NCBI GenBank assembly: GCA_023392535.1
Contig: JAEVYY010000007.1
Location: 62,001-126,000, forward strand
Length of the DNA: 64,000 nucleotides
Reading direction: 5' to 3'
Origin: Bacillota bacterium
Lineage (GTDB): Bacteria; Bacillota; Clostridia; Lachnospirales; Lachnospiraceae
Shown here: positions 43,561 through 52,434 of the stretch, piece by piece
How the letters are laid out: every line of letters begins with the position of its first letter
How positions within the stretch are numbered: the stretch's first letter is position 1
Translations under genes and position numbers: made by a program
The notes under the pieces: generated by a model
What the model saw: the letters and a program-made list of their open reading frames with translations, nothing else
Told to the model about the DNA's origin: nothing
Database searches by the model: none

Positions 43561-44313
43561 TTAGTTTCTCGGACTGTCTATAAACTCAAATTTATTCAGA
43601 TCTCCCCGGTATCTGGCAAATGCATAGTCAATTACAGTTCCATCAGAAGATGTCGATACATTATGAAAACATAGCATTGGTGTCGATGTCTTTACTTCCA
43701 AAAGTTTCACATCTTCCGAAGTTGCTAACGATGCAGAGACCACAGTCTTTGTTTCTTTGATCTTCGTTTCTGCATGTCCCATCAATAATTCATATAATGA
43801 TTTTGTAGTAAAATCCTGACTTAAGATATAGGAACATAAACTATAAGGAATATAATTCTGAATGGTCACCATAGGAGTGGTATCAGAGAAACGGCGCCGA
43901 AACATGGAAATAACTTTATCGCCATCAGCAAGATTTAATTTTTTAGCAATCTCTTTTGTAGGCTGAATGATTTCTAAATTCAATAATTCTGTGGAAGGTA
44001 GTTTGTTCTGTCTTGAAACTTGTTGGTAAAATGGCTCAAAAGAACGAATATAGTTAGAGTTCTGTTCCGGAACAGTAACGAACGTTCCTTTGCTTGCTTT
44101 TCTTATTAACCAGCCTTCCTGTGAAAGCTCTGATATGGCCTGCCTAACGGTCGCTCTGCTTATTTGAAAATAAGCAGCGAGTTCGTTCTCCGTTGGAATT
44201 GATTCGCCGACAGAGAAGGTGCCGTCTTTTATGGAATCCAAGATCAGGCCCTTTAATTGGAAATAAAGAGGTATTGGAATACTCTTGTCTAAAATCTTAT
44301 CAAATAAACTCAT
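43561..44313 (-). CDS. GntR-family regulator with UTRA domain
   Basis: 250 aa. Winged helix PLYFQLKGLILDSIKDGTF then IPTENELAAYFQISRATVRQAISELSQEGWL (positions about 10-68 of the protein), and a UTRA effector domain (about 85-245) ending in YAFARYRGDLNKFEF. UTRA domains bind phosphorylated sugars or sugar amines. ATG 44313 with GGGGG seven bases upstream is chosen over 44334. It is divergent from the kinase operon, and GTACGTAC sites lie at both promoters, so it probably represses itself and the operon. Confidence 0.88.
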   Translation of the reverse strand: MSLFDKILDKSIPIPLYFQLKGLILDSIKDGTFSVGESIPTENELAAYFQISRATVRQAISELSQEGWLIRKASKGTFVTVPEQNSNYIRSFEPFYQQVSRQNKLPSTELLNLEIIQPTKEIAKKLNLADGDKVISMFRRRFSDTTPMVTIQNYIPYSLCSYILSQDFTTKSLYELLMGHAETKIKETKTVVSASLATSEDVKLLEVKTSTPMLCFHNVSTSSDGTVIDYAFARYRGDLNKFEFIDSPRN

Positions 44314-44348
44314 TATGTTTTCCCCCATTATCAATGAATATTATATCT

Positions 44349-44399
44349 GTACGTACAAAGATACAATAAGAGTATAATGCATATACAAAAAATATACAA
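44349..44399 (-). promoter_or_regulatory. gntR promoter and GTACGTAC operator
   Basis: On the minus strand, TTGTAT (44399-44394), a 17-base spacer and TATACT (44376-44371) are followed by GTACGTAC at 44356-44349, within the early transcript. The site has the same TGTACGTACAAAG-like context as the one at 44521, indicating autoregulation. Confidence 0.6.
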
Positions 44400-44478
44400 G
44401 TTATTTTTTGTTGTACTAGTAAAAATGCTAATTATTGATTTTACTTTTTAAATTGCGACAAAATATTCTTTAAAATAC

Positions 44479-44528
44479 TTGACAAAGAAAAATAAAGTGT
44501 TATTATGTATACATACGAATGTACGTAC
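44479..44528 (+). promoter_or_regulatory. Sugar operon promoter with GntR operators
   Basis: TTGACA (44479-44484), a 16-base spacer and TATTAT (44501-44506). Immediately downstream lie GTATACATAC (44507-44516) and GTACGTAC (44521-44528), placed to block RNA polymerase. The second is identical to the site at 44349. Confidence 0.7.
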
Positions 44529-44555
44529 AAAGTATAAAATGTTGGAGGCAACTTT

Positions 44556-45497
44556 ATGAAAGTATTGTGTTTGGGTATGATGGTCTGCGATACTATTTTG
44601 TCCCCGGTGCCGTCAGATATTATGAAATTGGATTGTGCTCCAATAGACAAGCCGGTATTATCCTGCGGTGGTGATGCCTTAAATGTTGCCATAGGTCTGG
44701 CAAAACTTTCCTGTGACGTATCTATTATTGGGAAGATTGGTAAGGATGCAAATGGCGGATTTATAAAAAGGTACTGCAAGGACATTGGAGTAGATACCTC
44801 AAAAGTCATTGAAAGTGAGGAAGTCACTACAGCTTGCTCTTATGCTCTCATAGATGATGAGGGTGAAAGACACTTTTTGTCAGAAATTTCAGTTTTTAAT
44901 GAATTTGGAAAAGATGATATCGATGCGGAAATGGTAGAAGGAGCGGATATCGTATATGTTGGTTCCGTCATGTCGATGAAGAAAATGGACAAAGAAGGCA
45001 TTGCAGATTCCTTTCAAAAGGCACATGCGCATGGAGCGATTACAATTATGGACGCCGCCATGAATGAGAAGGAACAATTAGATTGGAATGTAGAACTGAA
45101 GGAAGCCTTTCTTGAAACAGACATATTTTTTCCAAGCCTAGAGGAAGCGAAGGTATTGACAGGGCTTGAGGATCCACACGAAATAGTAGAATGCTTTAGA
45201 AAATATAGGATGAAAGCTATGGGTATTAAATTAGGAGGAAATGGGTGCTTCTTAACTGATTTTAAGACAGAAAGATATATAGACTGTCCAAAAGGACTTC
45301 CGGTCGTAGATACGACTGGAGCAGGTGATTCTTTTATGGCAGGTCTCATCTGTGCACTGATACACCAGAAAGATGTTTTTGAGAGCGCAAGATTTGCGTT
45401 GGCAGTTGCCACCCTTAACGTAGGAAAAAAGGGAGGTACATCGGGAATTCCCAATTATGAGGAAGCAATGCGGTTTTATCATAATTGGTCAAAATAA
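44556..45497 (+). CDS. PfkB-family sugar kinase
   Basis: 313 aa. The ribokinase fold shows CGGDALNVAIGLAKL (about 34-48), GKIGKDANGGFI and the anion-hole/catalytic motif VDTTGAGDSFMAGL (Asp near 259). It phosphorylates a sugar or sugar derivative with ATP. It is the first gene of an operon with an aldolase, so the product is probably a ketose 1- or 6-phosphate that the aldolase cleaves. RBS TTGGAGG. Confidence 0.88.
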   Translation: MKVLCLGMMVCDTILSPVPSDIMKLDCAPIDKPVLSCGGDALNVAIGLAKLSCDVSIIGKIGKDANGGFIKRYCKDIGVDTSKVIESEEVTTACSYALIDDEGERHFLSEISVFNEFGKDDIDAEMVEGADIVYVGSVMSMKKMDKEGIADSFQKAHAHGAITIMDAAMNEKEQLDWNVELKEAFLETDIFFPSLEEAKVLTGLEDPHEIVECFRKYRMKAMGIKLGGNGCFLTDFKTERYIDCPKGLPVVDTTGAGDSFMAGLICALIHQKDVFESARFALAVATLNVGKKGGTSGIPNYEEAMRFYHNWSK

Positions 45498-45520
45498 AAT
45501 TATAAAGCGGAGGTAAGAAA

Positions 45521-46363
45521 ATGAAATTTGCACCAATGAAAGAATTATTAGAATTAGCGGAAGAGCAGAAAGTGGCATATGGAGCATTTGTAACAGTATC
45601 CTATGAAACAGCGTTAGCTGCTATTGAAGCAGGATCAGAATTAAATGTTCCGGTCATCTTTATCACGGGGACTGATTGCTGCGACTTAATGGGAGGATTT
45701 GAAGGTACCGTGGAGACCGTAAAAAGAGCGGCAGCAAATTCTTTGGTTCCGATCGCATTACATTTAGATCACTGCCGAACCTATGAAGAATGTGTGCAGG
45801 CGATTCAAGCTGGATATTCATCTGTCATGATCGACGGATCCTCTTTACCATTTGAAGAAAATATAGCTCTTACCAAAAAAGTAGTGGATTATGCACATTC
45901 CTTAGGAATTACGGTAGAAGGAGAATTGGGAAAACTAGTAGGAGAAGAAGGAGATCTCATCGTAAAAGGACCGGAAGCTGCACAGACAGATCCCGAAGAA
46001 GCAAAAGAATTCGTGGAAAGGACAGGCGTTGATTGTCTGGCTGTAAGCATTGGAACGCAGCATGGTCATTATATTGCAGCACCTGAACTTAATATTGAGC
46101 GATTAAAAGCGATTAAGGCGGTGGTGGATGTTCCATTGGTATTACATGGTGGTTCAGGAACTCCGGCAGATCAGGTTCAGGAATCAATTCGATGTGGAAT
46201 CCGGAAAATTAATGTTGCAACCGATGTATTAACAGCAGTCGCAGATTCTTTTGAGGAATTGAAGAAGAAACCTGATTTTAAATACAATACGGCTATGTTC
46301 GTTAATTCTAAAAATGCAGCAAAAGAATTAATCAAAGAGAAAATGATACAATTTAAACTTTAA
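45521..46363 (+). CDS. Class II ketose-bisphosphate aldolase-type enzyme
   Basis: 280 aa, TIM barrel of the FbaA/GatY/KbaY family. VPIALHLDHCRTYEECV carries the catalytic Asp and a zinc His; AVSIGTQHGHY and LVLHGGSGTP carry the other zinc His residues; INVATDV is the phosphate site. It cleaves a phosphorylated ketose to dihydroxyacetone phosphate and an aldehyde. It lies 23 bases after the kinase gene, so it probably acts on that product. The substrate is not fixed by sequence alone. Confidence 0.87.
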   Translation: MKFAPMKELLELAEEQKVAYGAFVTVSYETALAAIEAGSELNVPVIFITGTDCCDLMGGFEGTVETVKRAAANSLVPIALHLDHCRTYEECVQAIQAGYSSVMIDGSSLPFEENIALTKKVVDYAHSLGITVEGELGKLVGEEGDLIVKGPEAAQTDPEEAKEFVERTGVDCLAVSIGTQHGHYIAAPELNIERLKAIKAVVDVPLVLHGGSGTPADQVQESIRCGIRKINVATDVLTAVADSFEELKKKPDFKYNTAMFVNSKNAAKELIKEKMIQFKL

Positions 46364-46436
46364 TAAATGGGGATGCTAAGCCTAGATGGTTTAACATAAA
46401 AAAGCAAAAAACAATATAGAATCGGGAGGATTAGAA

Positions 46437-47567
46437 ATGAAGAAAGTGATTAGTTTAGTATTAGCGGCAACAACCATGTTATCTCTTGTTGCATGTGGGA
46501 ACTCCGAGACTACCAAAAAGGATACGGAGAAGGTGACGGAAGAAGTTGCAACAGAAGCACAATCAACAGAAGCAAGTGAGGTTGTTGCAGAAAATGTGAA
46601 ATCGACCGTAATCTGGAGAGCGTTTGATGATCAATTTCAGAGCGGGTTCCGGATTATCATGCAAAATGAAGCAGATATTTTGGGTGGAGTAACACTTGAC
46701 ATGCAGGATGCTGCAAATGATGTATCTACTGCTAATAGCAAATTAGAAGCGGCTTTGACAAAGGGAACAGATGTCATGGCTATCTGTGCACCGGATCGTG
46801 AAAGTATTGCAAACATGATGGAAAAATGCGATGCAGAGGGGGTACCTGCCGTATTTTTCAATATGGAACCAATGGAAGATACCATGCAAAAATATGACAA
46901 TATCTATTATATCGGAGCACAAGCAAAAGAGTCTGGCGAGATGTGCGCGCAGGCATTGATCAACTATTGGGAAGCGAATAAAGAATTAGCAGACAAGAAT
47001 GGCGATGGAAAGTTACAGATCGTTATTTTGCAGGGAGAAACCGGACAGCAGGATGTTGTTTTAAGAACGCAGGCTTATGAAGATACATTAAAAGCCAAAG
47101 GAATTGATTATGAAATTCTGGCATGTGATACTGCAAATTGGGATCAGGCGCAAGCTCTTGATAAAATGAATGCATGGATTACAGCATATGGCATCGATGG
47201 AATCGAAGGCGTTCTTTGCAATAATGACAGCATGGCAATGGGAGCGGTTCAGGCTTGCGTAAACAATGGATATAACTCAGGTGAGGCCGATAAGTTTGTT
47301 CCTATCGTTGGTATTGATGCGAACGTGGATGCCCTTGAAGCAATGAAGAGCGGTCAGTTGCTAGGAACCGTATTAAATGATAGAAAAAGTCAATCGGATG
47401 CAATTCTTAATGTAATAAAGGCTATCCGTGAGGGAAAAGAAATCAATGAAGATGTTGTTGGAGTAGCTTGTACCGTTGATGGCAAATATGTGTGGATTCC
47501 ATATGTAATTGTAGATTCTTCCAATTTGGATGCAACCCTTGATTTAATGAATTCAGTTTCAGAATAA
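46437..47567 (+). CDS. Sugar ABC transporter binding lipoprotein (RbsB-like)
   Basis: 376 aa. Signal with lipobox LVAC|G at about residue 20, acidic linker, then a periplasmic-binding-protein type 1 domain: IIMQNEADILGGVTLDM, NSKLEAALTKGTDVMAI, VFFNMEPME and GIEGVLCNNDSMAMGAVQA. It resembles galactose/ribose binding proteins. A hairpin without a T-run follows at 47597-47642. GGGAGG precedes the start. It works with the next two genes. Confidence 0.88.
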   Translation: MKKVISLVLAATTMLSLVACGNSETTKKDTEKVTEEVATEAQSTEASEVVAENVKSTVIWRAFDDQFQSGFRIIMQNEADILGGVTLDMQDAANDVSTANSKLEAALTKGTDVMAICAPDRESIANMMEKCDAEGVPAVFFNMEPMEDTMQKYDNIYYIGAQAKESGEMCAQALINYWEANKELADKNGDGKLQIVILQGETGQQDVVLRTQAYEDTLKAKGIDYEILACDTANWDQAQALDKMNAWITAYGIDGIEGVLCNNDSMAMGAVQACVNNGYNSGEADKFVPIVGIDANVDALEAMKSGQLLGTVLNDRKSQSDAILNVIKAIREGKEINEDVVGVACTVDGKYVWIPYVIVDSSNLDATLDLMNSVSE

Positions 47568-47596
47568 CTTGTAAATACGGAATCAATAGAAATCCG

Positions 47597-47642
47597 TTAC
47601 GATAGGATACCAAATAGATAGTTAAGTGGTATCCTATCGTAA
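47597..47642 (+). other. Intra-operon hairpin without T-run
   Basis: TTACGATAGGATACCA (47597-47612) and TGGTATCCTATCGTAA (47627-47642) form a perfect 16-base-pair stem with a 14-base loop and no following T-run. It lies between the binding protein and ATPase genes. It may protect the upstream message from 3' decay rather than terminate. Confidence 0.7.
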
Positions 47643-47684
47643 TTCATGGCAAGTGAAAAATGCTTAAGGAATGGAGGTATTATT

Positions 47685-49220
47685 TTGGAAAATCTTCGAC
47701 TAAAAATCAGTGACATGTCAAAGTCCTTTCCGGGGGTAAAAGCATTAGACAAAGTACAGTTATCCGTGAGACCAGGAACTGTCCATGCACTGATTGGAGA
47801 AAATGGTGCAGGTAAGTCAACACTTATGAAATGCTTGTTTGGAATCTATCATCCAGACGAAGGAATGATACAAATTGATGGAGAACAAGTAGAGATAACC
47901 AGCCCTACAGTTGCACTGCAAAATGGAATATCAATGATACATCAGGAGTTGAATCCGATTCCTTATAGAAATGTCATTGATAATATCTGGGTAGGACGTT
48001 TTGAAAAAAAGGGCATTGTAGTGGATGAAGTAAAAATGAAGAAAATGACACAGGATCTACTACGTGATCTTGAGTTTGATATAGCGGTAAGCGAATTGGC
48101 AAAAAATTTGTCCGTATCACAATTGCAAGCGATAGAAATTGCAAAAGCAGTTTCCTATGATGCAAGGATAATTATCATGGATGAACCGACATCTTCTCTT
48201 ACCAATGCAGAAACAGAACATCTGTTCAAAATCATCAACCGGTTAAAGGAGGAGGGACGTTCCATTATTTATATCTCTCATAAACTGGAGGAGGTATTTG
48301 AAATAACAGACGATATTACGGTTATGAGAGATGGACATTTTATCGGACAGTGGGATGTGAATGAAATCAATGTGGATGAATTAATTAAGCAAATGGTTGG
48401 TAGAAACATGGACGAGAGGTTTCCGCCTGGCGAAAATTCAGTCCAACAAGAAATTCTATTAAAAATTACTGATTTGACAAGTGCCAAGGAAAATTCATTC
48501 CATGATGTCTCTTTTGACCTTCATAAGGGAGAAATTCTTGGCATAGGCGGTTTGGTCGGTGCGCAGAGAACGGAATTGGTAGAATCCATCTTTGGATTGC
48601 GCAAGATAAAGTCTGGTAAAATATGGATTGACGGGAAGGAAATTGTTAATTCGAATCCTAGAGATGCCATAAAAAATGGGTTTGGATTGTTAACAGAGGA
48701 GAGAAGGGCAACTGGAATTATACCGATGCTATCCGTATTTGATAATACACTTGCAGCGGCCTATAAAAAATTGACCGGAAATGCAATTGGGTTCATAAAC
48801 AGGAAAAAAATGCTAAAAGATGTGAATAGAATAAGCCAAGAATTAGATATCAGAATGGCAAACTGTGAAGTAGCAATACAGAATCTGTCCGGAGGCAACC
48901 AACAGAAGGTATTGGTCGGAAGATGGCTTTTGGCAGATAGCGAGATCTTGATTTTGGATGAACCTACGCGTGGCGTTGACGTTGGGGCAAAATATGAAAT
49001 TTATCGAATTATGAGGGAACTTACGAAACAAGGAAAAGCAATCATCATGGTTTCATCAGAAATGCCGGAACTCCTGGGCATGTCTGACAGAATAATGGTT
49101 ATGTGCGAGGGAAGGCAGACGGGAATGCTACATCACGATGATGCAACGCAGACCAAGATTATGAAGAGTGCCACCAGTTTTTCAAATAAGGCGAAACAGA
49201 GTACGGAGGTCACAGAATGA
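47685..49220 (+). CDS. Sugar ABC transporter ATPase, double domain (RbsA/MglA-like)
   Basis: 511 aa from TTG 47685, which has GGAGG at the right distance; ATG 47646 has no site. Domain 1: Walker A GENGAGKST, signature LSVSQLQAIEI, Walker B IIMDEPTSSLT. Domain 2 (from about 255): degenerate Walker A GLVGAQRTE, LSGGNQQK, LILDEPTRGVDVG. This asymmetric pattern is normal for RbsA-type proteins. Confidence 0.9.
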   Translation: MENLRLKISDMSKSFPGVKALDKVQLSVRPGTVHALIGENGAGKSTLMKCLFGIYHPDEGMIQIDGEQVEITSPTVALQNGISMIHQELNPIPYRNVIDNIWVGRFEKKGIVVDEVKMKKMTQDLLRDLEFDIAVSELAKNLSVSQLQAIEIAKAVSYDARIIIMDEPTSSLTNAETEHLFKIINRLKEEGRSIIYISHKLEEVFEITDDITVMRDGHFIGQWDVNEINVDELIKQMVGRNMDERFPPGENSVQQEILLKITDLTSAKENSFHDVSFDLHKGEILGIGGLVGAQRTELVESIFGLRKIKSGKIWIDGKEIVNSNPRDAIKNGFGLLTEERRATGIIPMLSVFDNTLAAAYKKLTGNAIGFINRKKMLKDVNRISQELDIRMANCEVAIQNLSGGNQQKVLVGRWLLADSEILILDEPTRGVDVGAKYEIYRIMRELTKQGKAIIMVSSEMPELLGMSDRIMVMCEGRQTGMLHHDDATQTKIMKSATSFSNKAKQSTEVTE

Positions 49221-50227
49221 ATGGAAAAGGAATGAAAATTACAACAGCTCAAATGAAATCATATTTAATTGATAAAGCCCTTATTATCGTATTATTTTTT
49301 ATGATCATAGGAATTATAATGATTGAACCATCGTTCCTTCAATGGAGAGTGGTTACCGATATTCTAACACAATCGGCTATTAAGATGATTTGTGCATTAG
49401 GTTTGATGTTCCCACTGTTAATCGGCGGTACTGACCTCGCAGGTGGAAGGCAGGTAGGACTGGCGGCAGTTATTATAGCCTCTCTTTCTCAGGTCACGAC
49501 GTATTCAAAACTATTTTGGCCCAATCTTCCGTATTTGCCTATACTGATACCGATTCTTGTCACCATTGTGGTGATTGCATGTATTGGTCTGGTAAACGGT
49601 CTGTTGGTTTCCAAGTTGAGATTGGCTCCATTTATAGCCACCTATGGAATGTCCACCATCGTTTACGGTATTAACCAGCTATATTTCGCGAAAGCACCTA
49701 ACAATTCACAACCGATTGGAGGGATTAGAGAAGAACTGACTTTCTTTAGTAGTTATAAATTATTTGGACAAATTAGTTTGCTTGTGGTAATTGCAGTATT
49801 TGTGCTGCTTATAGTGTGGTTCGTATTAAATAAAACGGTATTTGGTAAACATATTTATATTGTTGGTGGGAATCAGGAATCTGCAAAAGTATCTGGTGTT
49901 AATGTTCACAAGATCATCATTGCAGTATTCATTATTGAAAGTTGTCTGGTAGGATTGGCTGGTATTCTGGAAGTGGCAAGAACTGGCGGAGCAAACAGTT
50001 CTTATGGAAATGCATATGAATTTGATGCCATTTCTTCCTGCGTCGTTGGCGGTGTATCTTTAAGCGGAGGAATTGGAAAAGTTTCAGGAGCTGCAATTGG
50101 CGTTATTATCTTTACGTTTATTAGTTATGGATTGGCCTACATAGGTTTGAATTCAAACTGGCAGCTGATTATTAAAGGTATTATCATTATCAGTGCGGTA
50201 GCCATTGATATGAGAAAAAATGCTTAA
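49217..50227 (+). CDS. Sugar ABC transporter permease (RbsC-like)
   Basis: 336 aa with eight to ten membrane segments. The family motif GGTDLAGGRQVGLAAVI is near 72-88, and the coupling region GGNQESAKVSGVNVHKI near 218 as in RbsC/MglC. It overlaps the ATPase gene by four bases (ATGA). Confidence 0.9.
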   Translation: MNGKGMKITTAQMKSYLIDKALIIVLFFMIIGIIMIEPSFLQWRVVTDILTQSAIKMICALGLMFPLLIGGTDLAGGRQVGLAAVIIASLSQVTTYSKLFWPNLPYLPILIPILVTIVVIACIGLVNGLLVSKLRLAPFIATYGMSTIVYGINQLYFAKAPNNSQPIGGIREELTFFSSYKLFGQISLLVVIAVFVLLIVWFVLNKTVFGKHIYIVGGNQESAKVSGVNVHKIIIAVFIIESCLVGLAGILEVARTGGANSSYGNAYEFDAISSCVVGGVSLSGGIGKVSGAAIGVIIFTFISYGLAYIGLNSNWQLIIKGIIIISAVAIDMRKNA

Positions 50228-50245
50228 TTTAGAAAGGGACGAACA

Positions 50246-51139
50246 ATGAAAAGAGTAGAATTATCAAAAGAGTTGTCTTTATCAGCAATCGCGCAAGGAT
50301 ATTGGAGATTAGATGGCTGGAACTTTACAGATGCAGAGCTTGCAAATTTTATGCATGAATGTATCGACAGAGGGGTGACTACGTTCGATACCGCAGAGAT
50401 TTATGCGGATACATTATGCGAAACATTAATGGGTGATGCTTTTTTAAAGGATGCCTCTATCAGAAATAAAATTGAATTGGTATCAAAAACGGGTATTTTC
50501 AAAGAGAATATAGGGAGCAATGCATTTGGGTATTATAATACCTCCTATGACCGTGTAATAAAATCCTGTAAGGAGAGTTTAACGAGACTTAAAACAGACT
50601 ACTTAGATCTTTATTTGATACATAGAGAAGATCCTTGCCTGGATGTCTATGAAACAGCAAGGGCTTTGAAAGATCTAAAAAAAGAGGGATTGGTAAAAGA
50701 AGTTGGAGTCTCCAACTTTGATCCGTATAAGTTTGATGCACTTAACAAAGCCATTGGTGGAGAATTGGTAACCAATCAAATTGAAATGAATCCGGTATGT
50801 TTTGAACATTTTAATTCAGGAATGGTAGATTATTTAACGGTACATAGAATACATCCAATGATCTGGTCTCCTTTAGCTGGTGGTAGATTATTTGATAAAA
50901 AGGATTCGCTGTGTACGAAGGCTATGAAAAAAATCAGTGAAATTGCAGAAAGGCATAACGAGCAACCGGATACGATTATTTATGCATGGTTATTGTACCA
51001 TCCGGTTTCGGCTGTTCCACTATCAGGGAGTCAAAAACTGGAGCGCCTGGATGCTGCGATAAGAGCGTTGGAGGTAAGGCTTGCACATCATGAATGGTAT
51101 GAGATTTACAGCGCTAGTGGAGAACAAATAGTAAGATAA
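50246..51139 (+). CDS. Aldo/keto reductase (YdhF-like)
   Basis: 297 aa. The catalytic tetrad can be read as Asp in TTFDTAEIY, Tyr in AEIYAD, Lys in LVSKTGIF and His in LYLIHREDP. GVSNFDPYKFDAL and WSPLAGGRLF are family motifs. It probably reduces or oxidises the transported sugar or its cleavage product with NADP(H). AGAAAGGG precedes the start. Last gene of the operon; no terminator is visible in the next 150 bases. Confidence 0.85.
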   Translation: MKRVELSKELSLSAIAQGYWRLDGWNFTDAELANFMHECIDRGVTTFDTAEIYADTLCETLMGDAFLKDASIRNKIELVSKTGIFKENIGSNAFGYYNTSYDRVIKSCKESLTRLKTDYLDLYLIHREDPCLDVYETARALKDLKKEGLVKEVGVSNFDPYKFDALNKAIGGELVTNQIEMNPVCFEHFNSGMVDYLTVHRIHPMIWSPLAGGRLFDKKDSLCTKAMKKISEIAERHNEQPDTIIYAWLLYHPVSAVPLSGSQKLERLDAAIRALEVRLAHHEWYEIYSASGEQIVR

Positions 51140-51219
51140 AAATTTTTTAACAAAACAATTTTGGTTAGTTTTTGCAATCAGTAATCAGAAAGATTCGTGT
51201 AACAATTCGGCAATAATTA

Positions 51220-51248
51220 TTGAATTATGAAAAAATTGGTGTTATACT
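51220..51248 (+). promoter_or_regulatory. Promoter of the RpiR gene
   Basis: TTGAAT (51220-51225), a 17-base spacer and TATACT (51243-51248), 50 bases before ATG 51298. Confidence 0.6.
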
Positions 51249-51297
51249 CCACTCTATAATAGACACAGTCTAAAAATATAGATAATCAGGAGAAAAT

Positions 51298-52146
51298 ATG
51301 ATTGCTGGAAATTGCAAAGAAAAAATTATAGGAAAACTTCCACAACTGACAAGTACAGAAGCAAAAATAGCTAATTATGTGTTGGAGCACTATGAAGCCG
51401 TATTGCAATATAATGTTTCGGTTCTTGCTAAAAAAGCTGGTGTTTCAGATGCATCTATTGTACGCTTTTGCAGAAGCGTTGGATATAAAGGATTTCAGGA
51501 TTTCAAAATGAATGCTGCCAGGGATATACTTCCTAGAGCAAAGCAATTTGATCCCATTTTAGATCAGGAAGATGATTCAGAGACGATTTGTAAGAAGATA
51601 TTCACGTCAGAAATTAACGTCCTGAACAGAACACTGTTGGGTCTTGATACCTTTGCGATTAATAACATAGCAGAAAAAATTTATAATGCTCGTCAATTGC
51701 TTATCTTTGGTACAGGAGGCAGCCACATAGTTGCCAAAGATGCACAACACAAATTTTTGAAAATTGGTATTAAAGCACAGGCCTACGATGATATTGACTT
51801 ACAAATGATGGCTTCTTCTCTTTTGACACCAGAGGATCTGGCAATCTGTATCTCTTTTTCAGGGAGTAATTACCTATCCATTGAATGCATGAAAAATGCA
51901 AAGGATAGAGGAGCTTATTGTGTAGGAATTATAAGTCAGGGAAAATCACCAATGTCAAAATTAGTGGATGTTACGATTTATTCAGCTTATGACGAAACTC
52001 TTTTTCAATCTGAGTCCGTGAGCACCAGAATCGCACAACTTGCAATTATTGATGCTATTGTAAGCAATGTAGCCTTTAAAGATTACGATGCTTCTTATAA
52101 TGCCATTCAATCAACAAGAGATGCTACGGCAAGGAATAAGTATTAA
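51298..52146 (+). CDS. RpiR-family regulator (HTH plus SIS domain)
   Basis: 282 aa. N-terminal HTH_6 domain: LTSTEAKIANYVLEHYEAV and LAKKAGVSDASIVRFCRSVGYKGF. A SIS sugar-isomerase-like sensor domain (about 120-260) with LLIFGTGGSHIVAKDAQHKF and CISFSGSNYLSIECMKNAKDRG follows. These regulators sense sugar phosphates. It stands between the two catabolic operons and is followed by a terminator; a TGAAAT palindrome in the next promoter is its likely site. RBS CAGGAGA. Confidence 0.88.
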   Translation: MIAGNCKEKIIGKLPQLTSTEAKIANYVLEHYEAVLQYNVSVLAKKAGVSDASIVRFCRSVGYKGFQDFKMNAARDILPRAKQFDPILDQEDDSETICKKIFTSEINVLNRTLLGLDTFAINNIAEKIYNARQLLIFGTGGSHIVAKDAQHKFLKIGIKAQAYDDIDLQMMASSLLTPEDLAICISFSGSNYLSIECMKNAKDRGAYCVGIISQGKSPMSKLVDVTIYSAYDETLFQSESVSTRIAQLAIIDAIVSNVAFKDYDASYNAIQSTRDATARNKY

Positions 52147-52178
52147 AGCTTGAAATATAGTAAAAATAGTAAAAATAT

Positions 52179-52228
52179 AAGGACTCTTTCGTACAAACAT
52201 TTAGTTTGTGCGAAAGGGCCCTTTTTTA
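52179..52228 (+). terminator. Terminator after RpiR gene
   Basis: GGACTCTTTCGTACAAAC pairs with GTTTGTGCGAAAGGGCCC with few mismatches around ATTTA, then T6. Confidence 0.88.
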
Positions 52229-52373
52229 TGTCTGAAATATAAAAAAGAAAAATAATTTCAGTATAAAAGAAATAATAAACGTGTTTAGAATGCTTTAAAA
52301 TAGTAAGAATTTCATATAAATGGAAATAATAACAAACATACAGAAATAAAAAGAAAAAATATTACAAAAACTA

Positions 52374-52402
52374 TTGAAATAATATTTCAGAAATGTTATA
52401 GT
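52374..52402 (+). promoter_or_regulatory. Catabolic operon promoter with RpiR-type palindrome
   Basis: TTGAAA (52374-52379), a 17-base spacer and TATAGT (52397-52402). The palindrome TGAAATAATATTTCA (52375-52389) overlaps the -35 box and spacer, a typical repressor site. Further TGAAAT/ATTTCA half sites occur upstream around 52230-52260 and 52310-52325, within an otherwise plain AT-rich gap of 288 bases. Confidence 0.65.
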
Positions 52403-52434
52403 GCAATTACAAATAATAAGAAGGGAGATATAGA

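Noticed and set aside
44441..44827. 128-codon open frame on the minus strand
   Set aside because: It covers the promoter and is antisense to the start of the PfkB gene; no ribosome site and no family pattern.
45014..45454. 146-codon open frame antisense to the PfkB gene
   Set aside because: Shadow frame opposite conserved kinase motifs.
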